64,000 nucleotides of DNA from an uncultured Porphyromonadaceae bacterium (GCA_900538705.1 UPZG01000001.1:558001-622000); one strand, 5' to 3'; shown: positions 25,793 through 34,092, counted from the stretch's first letter. Made by a program: numbers and translations. Notes: a model not told the origin generated them from the letters alone.

Positions 25793-25840
25793 AGATATGC
25801 CGGCAATACGTATATACCGTATGAGGCATATCTTTTTATT
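25793..25840 (+). terminator. Partial terminator between RiPP precursors and enzymes
   Basis: AGATATGCC (25793-25801) pairs with GGCATATCT (25825-25833), with an inner ATACG/CGTAT stem (25806-25810 and 25818-25822), followed by TTTTTATT. Read-through would let the enzymes be made at a lower level than the peptides, a common arrangement in RiPP operons. Confidence 0.7.
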
Positions 25841-25855
25841 GATAAAATAAGATAA

Positions 25856-27067
25856 ATGGATATAAAAGAGAATGCTGAAGCATGGCATGAAGATTCATCG
25901 AAATCTATCACCTTTATCGTCACCAAAGACTGTCAGCTTGCTTGCAAGTATTGTTATTTGGTAGGTAAGAATGAGAAGGAGCGGATGACATGGGACGTAG
26001 CCAAGCAGGCTATCGACTATATATTGTCTCACGAAGAAGATATGCGTGAGGAGAGTGTCGTGTGGGATTTTATCGGCGGCGAGCCCTTCCTCGAAATAGA
26101 GCTGATAGATAAAATCTGCGACTATCTGAAAGTGGAGATGTATAGTCGCAACCACCATTGGTTCAATTCGTATCGTTTTTCATTCTCTACCAATGGCATC
26201 AATTACCATACCGATAAGGTGCAGCAGTATATCAAGAAAAACCGAGAGCATTTGTCGATAGGTATTACCATCGACGGTACGGAGATGAAACACGACCTCA
26301 ACCGCGTGTATAAAGGCGATGGACGTGGCTCGTATGCCGATGTGGTGCGTAACATCCCGTTGTGGCTCAGTCAGTTTCCAAACGGTGGGACCAAAGTGAC
26401 CATAAGTAGTGCCGATATTCCTTATATCAAAGAGAGTGTGTTGCATCTGTACAGTCTCGGTATTCATGAGGTAAACATTAACTGCGTCTTTGAGGATGTA
26501 TGGGAAGAGGGTGACGATGCCCGCTTTGAGGAGCAACTCATGCAGCTGGCCGATGCCATTATCGACGGTGAGTATTATCGCGATTATGCCTGTTCGTTCT
26601 TCTCGGAATATCTTGGCAAGCCGCTCGATTGTGTTTTGCAGAATCAGAACTGGTGCGGAGCCGGACGTATGCTGGCCGTAGATGCTGCGGGCAATTTTTA
26701 TCCCTGTACGCGCTTTGCCCAATATTCGTTGCGGTCGAAAAAGGCATGGATTATAGGTAACATTCATGATGGTATAGACAAGAATAAGTTGCGTCCTTTC
26801 CTCACACTCGACCGTTGTACGCAGAGCGAGCAAAAGTGTATCGATTGCGAAGTGGCCGAGGGCTGTGCATGGTGTCAGGGCGAGAACTACGATGCCGCCG
26901 ATACGCCTACCATATACCAGCGTTCTACGGCAATATGTCTTATGCACAAGGCGCGGGTAAGAGCCAATAACTACTATTGGAACAAGCTATTCAGGAAACT
27001 CGAACTCGAAGAAGCCCTCGAAGATTACGAAGCAAACAAACCTACGGTTAAACCTCAAACATGTTGA
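25856..27067 (+). CDS. Radical SAM/SPASM peptide maturase, CXXX-repeat target type
   Basis: A 403-residue radical SAM enzyme. The 4Fe-4S-SAM motif is CQLACKYC (Cys26, Cys30, Cys33), followed by the GGE-type motif (DFIGGEPFLE). A C-terminal SPASM region carries auxiliary-cluster cysteines: WCGAGRMLAVDAAGNFYPC, RCTQSEQKCIDC, GCAWCQGE and AICLMHK. This architecture is typical of enzymes that install thioether or carbon links on ribosomal peptides. The neighbours match the family named for CXXX-repeat targets. The three Cys-X3-Cys precursors directly upstream are the natural substrates, with Cys thioether bridges the most likely product. The chemistry is inference. Confidence 0.88.
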   Translation: MDIKENAEAWHEDSSKSITFIVTKDCQLACKYCYLVGKNEKERMTWDVAKQAIDYILSHEEDMREESVVWDFIGGEPFLEIELIDKICDYLKVEMYSRNHHWFNSYRFSFSTNGINYHTDKVQQYIKKNREHLSIGITIDGTEMKHDLNRVYKGDGRGSYADVVRNIPLWLSQFPNGGTKVTISSADIPYIKESVLHLYSLGIHEVNINCVFEDVWEEGDDARFEEQLMQLADAIIDGEYYRDYACSFFSEYLGKPLDCVLQNQNWCGAGRMLAVDAAGNFYPCTRFAQYSLRSKKAWIIGNIHDGIDKNKLRPFLTLDRCTQSEQKCIDCEVAEGCAWCQGENYDAADTPTIYQRSTAICLMHKARVRANNYYWNKLFRKLELEEALEDYEANKPTVKPQTC

Positions 27068-27071
27068 GTAT

Positions 27072-28016
27072 ATGGTGCAGTATCTTGTAATTTTACTTGA
27101 CGACACGTCAGTTTCGTTTTGCCATTATGCCAACGAGAGCAATCATCGTCGCCTTATGCCTGTCGAGACGCTGAAAGCCGGTATCTTATATGGCATGAAA
27201 GAGAATCTGAATATACAATTCGTATATCCCGACTATGACTTGCCCGACGAATACAATCGCTTGATAGAGACCGTCGACCATATAAAGATAAAGCCGGCAA
27301 GTCTTGGCTGTGATGCCGATGTAGCTGTGATAAACGGCATGAAGGAGTTGGCTACGGTGTCGATTCAATCGGATAAAGTGTATGTATTGCGCTTGGACAG
27401 AGAGGAGCTCTTTGCCAATGGCGATTGGATTATAAAAACTTTATGTGCAGCTGCACGGCTTAATGTCGTATTGACCGACGTAGAGCGTTTTGTCGAGAGC
27501 GATTATGAGCGTTATAGGCAGCTGTTGGCCTCGTGGACTACATATGTAGAGCAGGAATATGTAGACGGCAAATCGCCGCAAATCAATATCCTTACCGACC
27601 GCATGATGCTCGACAAGATGAATAATTGCGGCGCAGGTGATACAACAATAACGCTGGCCCCCGATGGGCGATTCTACGTGTGTCCGGCGTTCTATACCGA
27701 TGCCGACGGTTATGCCGTAGGCGACTTGGCACATGGCCTCGATATAAAAAACGGACAGCTTTATAAACTTGCATACGCTCCTATATGCCGTCGCTGCGAT
27801 GCTTATCAATGTCGCCGCTGCATTTGGCTCAATAGGAAAACGACACTCGAAGTGAATACGCCTTCGCACGAACAATGTGTGGTCGCTCACATAGAGCGTA
27901 ACGCTTCGCGGCGACTTCTCATCGATATGCGGCAGCGTGGCACTTTCATGCCCGATAAAGAGGAGATAAAAGAAATAACATATACAGACCCTTTTGAAAC
28001 AAACGAAGAATGGTAA
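27072..28016 (+). CDS. CXXX repeat peptide maturase (SPASM-like, no radical SAM cluster motif)
   Basis: A 314-residue protein beginning MVQYLVILLDDTSVSFCHYAN. It has the C-terminal look of a SPASM region (NNCGAGDTTITLAPDGRFYVCPAFY, ICRRCDAYQCRRC, EQCVVAHIER) but no CxxxCxxC in the N-terminal half. It therefore cannot bind the SAM-cleaving cluster in the usual way. It resembles the companion called 'CXXX repeat peptide maturase' in family databases, by recall. It probably forms a complex with the radical SAM enzyme encoded 4 bp upstream, as a substrate-holding or electron-transfer subunit. Its last codons overlap the next gene (ATGGTAA), implying translational coupling. Confidence 0.8.
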   Translation: MVQYLVILLDDTSVSFCHYANESNHRRLMPVETLKAGILYGMKENLNIQFVYPDYDLPDEYNRLIETVDHIKIKPASLGCDADVAVINGMKELATVSIQSDKVYVLRLDREELFANGDWIIKTLCAAARLNVVLTDVERFVESDYERYRQLLASWTTYVEQEYVDGKSPQINILTDRMMLDKMNNCGAGDTTITLAPDGRFYVCPAFYTDADGYAVGDLAHGLDIKNGQLYKLAYAPICRRCDAYQCRRCIWLNRKTTLEVNTPSHEQCVVAHIERNASRRLLIDMRQRGTFMPDKEEIKEITYTDPFETNEEW

Positions 28017-28288
28017 AGAAAGAAGTGGGGCAGGTTTTGCCCGAAGAGAGAGACGAAATTCAAAAGTTGTTTGAACGTCGGAACGGATTGAACGAGTTGG
28101 CACAGATTCTTACGGCCGATAATGGAGAGTTGTACGAAAAGCTGGTAGCCGATATGGGGGCTACCGGTACAAAATTCCAGCAATGGTGGAGCCGTATGGG
28201 CGAGAAATACCATTGGGAGAGTACGTCCGACGGAAATTGGGAAATAGATTTTGATTCTTGTAAAATATATCTTGTAACAAACGCATAA
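28010..28288 (+). CDS. CXXX repeat peptide modification system protein
   Basis: A 92-residue cytoplasmic protein (VGQVLPEERDEIQKLFERRNGLNELAQIL, helical, then QQWWSRMGEKYHW and a beta-like end WEIDFDSCKIYLVTNA). It matches the small third component I recall for CXXX-repeat systems. The start overlaps the stop of the maturase gene by 7 bp. The biochemical role is unknown; a leader-peptide binder or adaptor between precursor and maturase is reasonable but unproven. It is followed after 1 bp by tatA. Confidence 0.75.
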   Translation: MVKKEVGQVLPEERDEIQKLFERRNGLNELAQILTADNGELYEKLVADMGATGTKFQQWWSRMGEKYHWESTSDGNWEIDFDSCKIYLVTNA

Positions 28289-28289
28289 T

Positions 28290-28574
28290 ATGCATGCCAT
28301 GATAACGAATGTGTTGCCGCTCTTTATAGGTACAACCGAGCTTTTGGTTATAGGAGGCATTGCCTTGTTGCTATTTGGTGGGAAAAAGTTGCCTGAGATG
28401 ATGCGAGGCTTGGGGCAAGGTGTCAAGGAGTTTAAGAAGGGAATGAATGAGATGAATACTCCACACGATGAAAATGCTTCGTCCGATGTCACTGCTCACG
28501 ACGAAACGGCAACTCACGACAAGAATAATACCGGTACTACAAATACAACGGCCGATGGGCGAGAACGACAATAA
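28290..28574 (+). CDS. tatA: Sec-independent translocase subunit TatA
   Basis: TatA forms the pore of the twin-arginine translocase, which moves folded proteins across the inner membrane. The 94-residue product has one N-terminal helix (TTELLVIGGIALLLFGGKK), the hinge FGGKKLPEM and an amphipathic helix (MRGLGQGVKEFKKGMNEM). A polar, His- and Asp-rich tail (TAHDETATHDKNNTGT) follows. It lies 1 bp after the last RiPP gene and overlaps tatC. No other Tat substrate is visible in the window, so the three RR-signal precursors are the obvious cargo. Confidence 0.93.
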   Translation: MHAMITNVLPLFIGTTELLVIGGIALLLFGGKKLPEMMRGLGQGVKEFKKGMNEMNTPHDENASSDVTAHDETATHDKNNTGTTNTTADGRERQ

Positions 28575-29355
28575 CGATTTGCTTACATTCGGCGGGCACT
28601 TGGAGGTGTTCCGTCGAATGCTTTTTAGGGTACTGGTTGTCGTTTTGTTGTTTACGATAGCCGTATTCTGTTTTAAGGAGCCTGTGTGGCGTTTGTTGTT
28701 GGCTCCCAGTGAGTGGAATTTTGTCACTTACCGTTGTATAGAAGGGTTGATGCATATGATAGGGTGGAGCGATTTCTGTTTCGACCCGTATCATGTAGAT
28801 CTTATTGCAACGACACTGTCGAGCCAATTCATGATACATATCAAAACCTCGATATATATAGGACTTTTGTGTGCTTCGCCCTATATTTTGTATGAGCTTT
28901 TCCGATTTGTACTCCCCGCATTGTATGAGACCGAGAAGAGATATTCTATACAGATTGTTATTACAGTGTATGTGTTGTTTATACTTGGGGTATTGATGAG
29001 CTATTTTTTGCTGTTCCCCATATCATTCCGTTTTCTTGGTACATACAGTGTTGCATCGCAAGTACACAGCACCATTACAATAGATAGCTATATCTCAACA
29101 TTTGTTACGCTGACGTTTCTTATGGGAGTAGTATTTCAGTTGCCTGTTATCGCTTTTGTACTGGGTAAAATAGGAATTATCAATTCGGCTTTCCTTGCGC
29201 GGTATCGCAAGCATTCGTTTTTGGCAGTAATGGTGGTGGCAGCTGTGATAACACCCGGGCAAGATATACTGACACTTATATTAGTCACCATTCCGCTTTA
29301 CTTGTTGTATGAGGTAAGTATCAGGGTCTTACGGCATAGTGAACGTATAGGCTGA
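28555..29355 (+). CDS. tatC: Sec-independent translocase subunit TatC
   Basis: TatC is the receptor for twin-arginine signal peptides. The 266-residue product has the six-helix TatC plan: LTFGGHLEVFRRMLF at the N-terminus, corresponding to the conserved HLxELR motif, then ASPYILYELFRFVLPALYETEK (the F-x-P-L-x-x-E-type loop), GVLMSYFLLFPISFRFL, TFVTLTFLMGVVFQLPVIAFVLGK and AAVITPGQDILTLILVTIPLYLLYEVS. No TatB is seen, and many bacteria use a TatAC pair. The start at ATG 28555 overlaps the end of tatA by 20 bp. An earlier in-frame ATG at 28468 lies inside tatA. It ends the RiPP/Tat run; a weak 7-bp hairpin follows near 29358-29374. Confidence 0.95.
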   Translation: MGENDNNDLLTFGGHLEVFRRMLFRVLVVVLLFTIAVFCFKEPVWRLLLAPSEWNFVTYRCIEGLMHMIGWSDFCFDPYHVDLIATTLSSQFMIHIKTSIYIGLLCASPYILYELFRFVLPALYETEKRYSIQIVITVYVLFILGVLMSYFLLFPISFRFLGTYSVASQVHSTITIDSYISTFVTLTFLMGVVFQLPVIAFVLGKIGIINSAFLARYRKHSFLAVMVVAAVITPGQDILTLILVTIPLYLLYEVSIRVLRHSERIG

Positions 29356-29406
29356 GTTTCTGATAGAATCAGAAGTTATTTACAACATGGTTTGTGAGGT
29401 CGATTC

Positions 29407-30138
29407 TCATTCAGGATAAATCATTTTCCGGGTCACGCCGCCATCTACCGTGATAGTCTGTCCGTTAATAAAGTCGTTCTCCCGGTCGCAGAGAAATAAG
29501 ACTGTACGGGCAATGTCTTCGGGTTTCCCGACACGTCCGCTAGGATGGAATGCATGGTCGATGGGGCGCAAATGTTCTTCTTCGTTGACATGAATCCACC
29601 CCGGTGCCACAGCGTTGACAGTGATGCGGAGTGGTGCCAGCGAAATGGCAAGAGCATGGGTCAGGGCGTAGATGCCTCCTTTTGATGCGCTATAACCTTC
29701 TGTTCCGGCTTCGCTCATCAGGTAGCGAGTGGAGCATATGTTTACAATGCGCCCGTATGACGTATTTCTGTTTTGTTGTCGGTGTCGGGCTAAGAACCTC
29801 GCAGTAATAAATGTCGGGCGGAGGTTGGTGTTGATAATCTGGTCGAACTCTTCCAACTCTATCTCAGTAATGGGCTTAAACTTGCTGATGCCTGCATTGT
29901 TGACCATGACGTCAACGTCGCCCCATTCATCTACGATTGTTTGCAGGCACAGTTCCAGTTGTTTTGTGTCGGTAACATCAACGGGGTAGAATCTTGCACC
30001 GGTTTTATCGGCCACGGCTTTTCCCCGTGGTAAATCAATATCGCAAAAGGCTACGCGGTCGCCAGTTTTGCAGAATGCCTCGACGATGCTTCGGCCTATG
30101 CCGTGTGCTCCGCCGGTTACGAATACTCGTCTCTCCAT
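29407..30138 (-). CDS. SDR family NAD(P)-dependent oxidoreductase
   Basis: A 243-residue classical short-chain dehydrogenase. The Rossmann motif is TGGAHGIGRSIVEAF, Asp at DIDLPRG suggests NAD preference, NNAG is present, and the catalytic Tyr-Lys is in YSASKGG with an upstream Ser (NICSTRYLMSEAG). The C-terminal GQTITVDGGVTRKMIYP is typical. The substrate is not readable from sequence. It directly abuts the FKBP gene (one base apart) and is transcribed after it. Confidence 0.92.
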   Translation of the reverse strand: MERRVFVTGGAHGIGRSIVEAFCKTGDRVAFCDIDLPRGKAVADKTGARFYPVDVTDTKQLELCLQTIVDEWGDVDVMVNNAGISKFKPITEIELEEFDQIINTNLRPTFITARFLARHRQQNRNTSYGRIVNICSTRYLMSEAGTEGYSASKGGIYALTHALAISLAPLRITVNAVAPGWIHVNEEEHLRPIDHAFHPSGRVGKPEDIARTVLFLCDRENDFINGQTITVDGGVTRKMIYPE

Positions 30139-30537
30139 TTATGCTATACTTAACAGTTCTATTTCAAAGATAAGAGTGGAATTGCCGGGTATACCCGGTT
30201 GTGAAAATTTGCCGTATCCCATTTCGGCCGGAATATAGACTTCCCATTTGTCGCCCACGCACATCTGTTGCATGGCAATAATCCATCCGTCTATAAGGTC
30301 GCATAGGCGTATGGCCAGCGGTGTGTCGCCTATGCTGCTATCAAATTGCTTTCCGTCGATTGTTCGCCCTGTGTAATGAGCGGTGACAATACTGCGGGGT
30401 GAAGGATGTTTGCCGTCGGCTTTTCCTTCTGATAACACCTTGTAGTAGATGCCTTTGGGTAATGCCTTTACATCTTCTTCTTTCGATTTCTGTATGAGCC
30501 AATCCTTATTGGCCTGAGCGTAAGCTTTTTTGTCCAT
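30139..30537 (-). CDS. FKBP-type peptidyl-prolyl cis-trans isomerase
   Basis: A 132-residue cytoplasmic FKBP. There is no signal peptide (MDKKAYAQANKDWL). The FKBP domain has VTAHYTGRTIDGKQFDSS, LIDGWIIAMQQMCVGDKWEVYIPAEMGYG and STLIFEIELLSI. In this protein the family's usual VIPGW segment reads LIDGW. It catalyses proline isomerisation during protein folding. The stop lies next to the SDR start, so the two are co-transcribed. Confidence 0.92.
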   Translation of the reverse strand: MDKKAYAQANKDWLIQKSKEEDVKALPKGIYYKVLSEGKADGKHPSPRSIVTAHYTGRTIDGKQFDSSIGDTPLAIRLCDLIDGWIIAMQQMCVGDKWEVYIPAEMGYGKFSQPGIPGNSTLIFEIELLSIA

Positions 30538-30622
30538 TGTTGTTTATGTTTTAGAGGGCGTTTTATGCGTTTGCCTGTGAGAAATAGTTCTATGGGTAGG
30601 CATTGTGTTCAATACTTGGGTG

Positions 30623-30919
30623 TCAGAGGTTTGTGTATACGGGTATGAGAAGGTCTTCTTCCGGCCAGTGAGGCAAGAAGAACAGAGGCATAGGTTTACC
30701 TCCTGTGCCGCTCCATTCGATACGGGTTATTCGGCCGATTTCCGGTACACCAAAGTCAAACGAACGACCGTATAACAGGATGGCTCCTCGTTTCTCGTCC
30801 AGTTTCCATAGACCTCCGCCATAGAGGCATTGTTCTCCTGGTTCTAGTAAATCTCTATGTAGATAGACGTGTCCGAACTTTAATACGCCGTCTTGATTGA
30901 TGATGAATTTCTGATACAT
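30623..30919 (-). CDS. Small conserved-looking protein of unknown function
   Basis: A 98-residue soluble protein (MYQKFIINQDGVLKFGHVYLHRDLL, CLYGGGLWKLDEKRGAILLYGRSFDFG, LFFLPHWPEEDLLIPVY). It is rich in aromatic residues and glycine turns, suggesting a small beta domain. I recognise no family. It sits 85 bp upstream of the FKBP gene on the same strand and may head that unit. A possible promoter (TACCTTTG on minus) lies at about 31054-31061, inside the preceding terminator. Confidence 0.55.
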   Translation of the reverse strand: MYQKFIINQDGVLKFGHVYLHRDLLEPGEQCLYGGGLWKLDEKRGAILLYGRSFDFGVPEIGRITRIEWSGTGGKPMPLFFLPHWPEEDLLIPVYTNL

Positions 30920-31047
30920 AATACCTATTTACTGCTGTACTTTTTGTCGGAATGCAATGTAACTTTTCAGAATCGAGGGTAGTAGCTTTTCCCGTATATT
31001 TTGCTATTATTGCGAAACATTGCCCTGTCGTATTCTCTTTATAATAA

Positions 31048-31080
31048 GGGCTGCAAAGGTATGAAATCCGGTTGCAGCCC
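31048..31080 (-). terminator. Terminator after threonine dehydratase gene
   Basis: GGGCTGCA (31048-31055) pairs with TGCAGCCC (31073-31080). On the minus strand the stem is followed by TTATTATAAAG. The loop contains CAAAGGTA, which reads TACCTTTG on minus and could start the downstream 98-aa gene. Confidence 0.6.
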
Positions 31081-31111
31081 CCTATATTTATTTTATTTCA
31101 GCAAAACACTG

Positions 31112-32305
31112 TTATACCAATTTATAACCCTTTCCCATGAGGGCTTGCATGATATGCGCTATATGGTCGTTGTTACGGGTTTCCAGTTGCAGATGTACGT
31201 AGCAGCCGCGTAAGTCGATGTTAAGTCCCGACCGTTCGTGGTTGATAGATATTACATTTGCACCTTGTTCAGCAACAATGTTGAGGATGCCGAGGAGTTG
31301 TCCCGGTTTGTCGGAGAGTTCGACGGTAAGGTTGCAAGTGCGACCGTCCATGATGAGTCCACGTTTAACAACGCGAGCCAAGATGGTGACATCTATATTA
31401 CCTCCTGATACGAGACATACGGTTTTTTTACCTTGTATGGGGAGCTTGTTAAACATAGCCGCAGCTACGCTTATAGCACCAGCACCTTCGGCAATGAGTT
31501 TGTGTTGCTCTATCAGAGCGAGTATAGCGGCCGATATTTCATCATCGGTGATGGTTACAATTTCGTCAACGTAACGGCTGCAATATTCAAAGGTATGTGT
31601 ACCCGGTTCTTTTACGGCAATACCGTCGGCAATGGTAGATACCGAGGGCAGGCACACGATGTGATGGTCGATAAGAGAACGGTACATGCTGGGAGCTCCG
31701 GCAGCTTGCACACCGTATACTTTGATATCGGGACGAAGTGTTTTCAGTGTGAAGGCAACACCCGATATGAGGCCACCACCACCTACAGGAACAATGACAG
31801 CCTCAAGGTCGGGCAGTTGTTCCAGCATTTCGAGGGCGATAGTTCCTTGTCCGGCAATGACGAGTTCGTCGTCGAATGGGTGGACAAATGTGTAACCATG
31901 TTCGTGTTGCAGTTCGACAGCCTTTTGGTAAGCGTCGTCGTACACACCGTTTACCAAGCAAACCTCGGCACCGAGGCGTTTGGTGGCTTCTATTTTCGAT
32001 ATGGGAGCGCCGGCCGGTAGGCATATAAGAGATTTAATCCCGTTTTTGGTGGCACCGAGAGCTACTCCTTGTGCATGGTTTCCGGCCGAGCAGGCAATCA
32101 CGCCGTGGGCTTTTTCGGTGTCGTTGAGTTGAGATATTTTATAGTATGCACCCCTTACTTTGAATGACCCCGTTACTTGCAGGTTTTCGGTCTTTAAATA
32201 AATTTCGCTTTCGGGGTTGATAAGATTGGCGCGTATCATGTCGGTACGCCTTACCACGCTCTTCAATACGTCGGCGGCATGGTGTATTCGGTCAATTGTA
32301 AGCAT
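31112..32305 (-). CDS. ilvA: Threonine ammonia-lyase (threonine dehydratase)
   Basis: This PLP enzyme deaminates threonine to 2-oxobutanoate, the first step of isoleucine synthesis or of threonine breakdown. It has 397 residues. The PLP lysine is in TGSFKVRGAYYK, the substrate loop is CSAGNHAQGVA, and the phosphate loop is VGGGGLISG. A single C-terminal ACT-like domain (NLTVELSDKPGQLLGILNIVAEQGANVISINHERS) follows. Short, single-ACT forms occur in both biosynthetic and catabolic enzymes, so the symbol ilvA is by convention; tdcB is possible. No other branched-chain genes are adjacent. It has its own promoter and terminator. Confidence 0.9.
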   Translation of the reverse strand: MLTIDRIHHAADVLKSVVRRTDMIRANLINPESEIYLKTENLQVTGSFKVRGAYYKISQLNDTEKAHGVIACSAGNHAQGVALGATKNGIKSLICLPAGAPISKIEATKRLGAEVCLVNGVYDDAYQKAVELQHEHGYTFVHPFDDELVIAGQGTIALEMLEQLPDLEAVIVPVGGGGLISGVAFTLKTLRPDIKVYGVQAAGAPSMYRSLIDHHIVCLPSVSTIADGIAVKEPGTHTFEYCSRYVDEIVTITDDEISAAILALIEQHKLIAEGAGAISVAAAMFNKLPIQGKKTVCLVSGGNIDVTILARVVKRGLIMDGRTCNLTVELSDKPGQLLGILNIVAEQGANVISINHERSGLNIDLRGCYVHLQLETRNNDHIAHIMQALMGKGYKLV

Positions 32306-32341
32306 GTTTTTCAGAGGTTAGTTAAGTTGTTTACATTATTG

Positions 32342-32349
32342 CAAATGTA
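32342..32349 (-). promoter_or_regulatory. Bacteroidetes -7 element for the threonine dehydratase gene
   Basis: CAAATGTA on + reads TACATTTG on minus. It lies 37 bp before the start codon, with a CAA about 21 bp further upstream for the -33 TTG. Confidence 0.55.
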
Positions 32350-32440
32350 GATAAAATTGTAATAACAAACCAATAAACGGGAAAAATTACAATTGTTAAA
32401 AATATATCTCTGCAATATGAACCGATATAGAGCTATTGTT

Positions 32441-33316
32441 TTATTTACGGAGTCGTATTTTCTCGTGATAAAAGTAGTTAACTATGACTGGCTTCCCTTT
32501 TTCCGAACGGCCGTATGGTAAGTCGTTTATGCGGTATGGATAGTCCTGCTGTACAGCATATTGTTTGATGTCTTGTTCTAATGCTTGCCAATAATTTGTA
32601 TGTTTTCTATTGTATATTTCTTCATAAAGGGGGAAAAGAGCCGGATATGTTTCGCTAATGTATTCCATTATATCATGTTTAAAACCTCCTCGTAAATTGA
32701 GATTTTCTAACCATATCAAGTCGCAAAAATCTTTTACTTGTTCTATAATGGCTTTTGCATCTGTAATACCCGGGAAAATGGGAGATATGAAGCAAACAGT
32801 CCTAATTCCGTTTTCATACACTTGTCGCATGGCTTCAATACGCGATGCTATAGTGGAGGCTTTATCCATGTCAGCGCGAAATTTTTCGTCAAGAGTATTG
32901 ATAGACCATGAAACAGTAACTTTGGAAAATCTTTTTAACAAATCGATGTCTCGTAATACCAAATCAGATTTTGTGCATATCATAATTTCGGCATTGCTTC
33001 CTTGAAGTTCTTCGAGAACCTTGCGTGTACGACAGAAATGTTTTTCGTACGGATTATATCCGTCAGTAACGGAGCCTATAACAATTCTTTTCCCATCGTA
33101 CAGATGAGGGTTCTTTATAGGTTCCCAGTTTTTTATATCAAGAAACGAGCCCCAAGGTTCGGTATGACCGGTAAATCGTTTCATAAACGAAGCATAGCAG
33201 TACCGGCAAGCATGCGGGCACCCTACGTAAGGATTGACAGAATAGCCTCCGACCGGGAGTGTCGATCGTGTCATTATGCTATTTACATTTATTTCTTTAA
33301 TGATTTCTCTGTCCAT
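32441..33316 (-). CDS. Radical SAM protein of the SPL-like type (mobile-pair type)
   Basis: A 291-residue radical SAM protein with cluster motif CPHACRYC (Cys33, Cys37, Cys40) in the context SVNPYVGCPHACRYCYASFMKRF. This is shared with spore-photoproduct-lyase-like proteins. Later motifs include IVIGSVTDGYNPYE and VSWSINTLDEKF. The reaction is unknown. Its start overlaps the end of the DUF5131 gene by 28 bp, so the two are translationally coupled. Paired radical SAM proteins of this kind, often with a regulator, are known as a mobile pair in gut bacteria. The region (32.4-35.0 kb) is more AT-rich than its flanks. Confidence 0.75.
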   Translation of the reverse strand: MDREIIKEINVNSIMTRSTLPVGGYSVNPYVGCPHACRYCYASFMKRFTGHTEPWGSFLDIKNWEPIKNPHLYDGKRIVIGSVTDGYNPYEKHFCRTRKVLEELQGSNAEIMICTKSDLVLRDIDLLKRFSKVTVSWSINTLDEKFRADMDKASTIASRIEAMRQVYENGIRTVCFISPIFPGITDAKAIIEQVKDFCDLIWLENLNLRGGFKHDIMEYISETYPALFPLYEEIYNRKHTNYWQALEQDIKQYAVQQDYPYRINDLPYGRSEKGKPVIVNYFYHEKIRLRK

Positions 33317-34026
33317 AGTTTTTGTATAAATTGTTTCGGTAATTCTTGAATCATTCTTTCTTCGCCCATGATAGGCAATAAATCTTCTTTCATGAATACA
33401 GGTATGCGATGAGCTTTAGCCTGTGCAGCGATATGGAGTACCCATTCGGGTTTGGCATCGACTTTGCCTTTCCGTTTCCCCGTTTCAGTGCCTATGACAA
33501 TCCATTCTATTTTTTCAAAGTCGATGTTGTCAATATCGCTAAAAAGGGGCTCAAACGTGACATGGTAATGTCTTGCTTTAATATTTGTGCGTAAGTCGTC
33601 TAATCTTCTCTTTTCTGTATCGCGGGTGATGGTGACCCCCATCCAAACATTGTCATCATCGGTTTGAAATGATGTTTTTTCCGGTCGTTTTGTTAAGAAA
33701 ATATAGGAGTGTTGAGGATTGATGGCGATTTGATTAAATATCTCTTCTCGCCATTCATGTTGCCAGTCTGAGAAATCACTCATACCCGTAAGAAAATATA
33801 TGTGGGGTTTGTGATTGTTCATAATGCGTAGTTTCCCATTCATATATATGGGGTTGGAGAAGTTGTCTGTCATATGGAATCGGCGGCAGTTATTTCTGGC
33901 ATAGCAATAGTTACAGCCTATCGTGCAGCCTATCACGATATTGAGGTTTTTTATCAGAGACTTTATGCATATACTCATAGAGAGATTTTGTTTGTTGTAG
34001 CGTTTTATTCCGGTGGCAAAATTCAA
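33289..34026 (-). CDS. DUF5131 (Gp37/Gp68-like) radical-SAM-type protein
   Basis: A 245-residue protein with CTIGCNYC (Cys34, Cys38, Cys41 from this start). DUF5131 features follow: YFLTGMSDFSDWQHEWREEIF, YIFLTKRPEKTS, NVWMGVTITRD and FEPLFSDID, then EWIVIGTETGKRKG. DUF5131 proteins are found in phages and mobile elements; no activity is proven. The Met at 33978 (MSICIKSLIKN) is an equally good start. It is the first gene of the pair with the SPL-like protein and is divergent from the AraC regulator. Confidence 0.75.
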   Translation of the reverse strand: MNFATGIKRYNKQNLSMSICIKSLIKNLNIVIGCTIGCNYCYARNNCRRFHMTDNFSNPIYMNGKLRIMNNHKPHIYFLTGMSDFSDWQHEWREEIFNQIAINPQHSYIFLTKRPEKTSFQTDDDNVWMGVTITRDTEKRRLDDLRTNIKARHYHVTFEPLFSDIDNIDFEKIEWIVIGTETGKRKGKVDAKPEWVLHIAAQAKAHRIPVFMKEDLLPIMGEERMIQELPKQFIQKLWTEKSLKK

Positions 34027-34092
34027 AAGAATAAATGAGAGCTGCTATGCCATAAATGTTGTGATATATGCCATTTTGATAAATGATATACA

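Noticed and set aside
26180..26947. 255-codon minus frame
   Set aside because: It is antisense to the radical SAM maturase, whose cluster and SPASM motifs are unambiguous.
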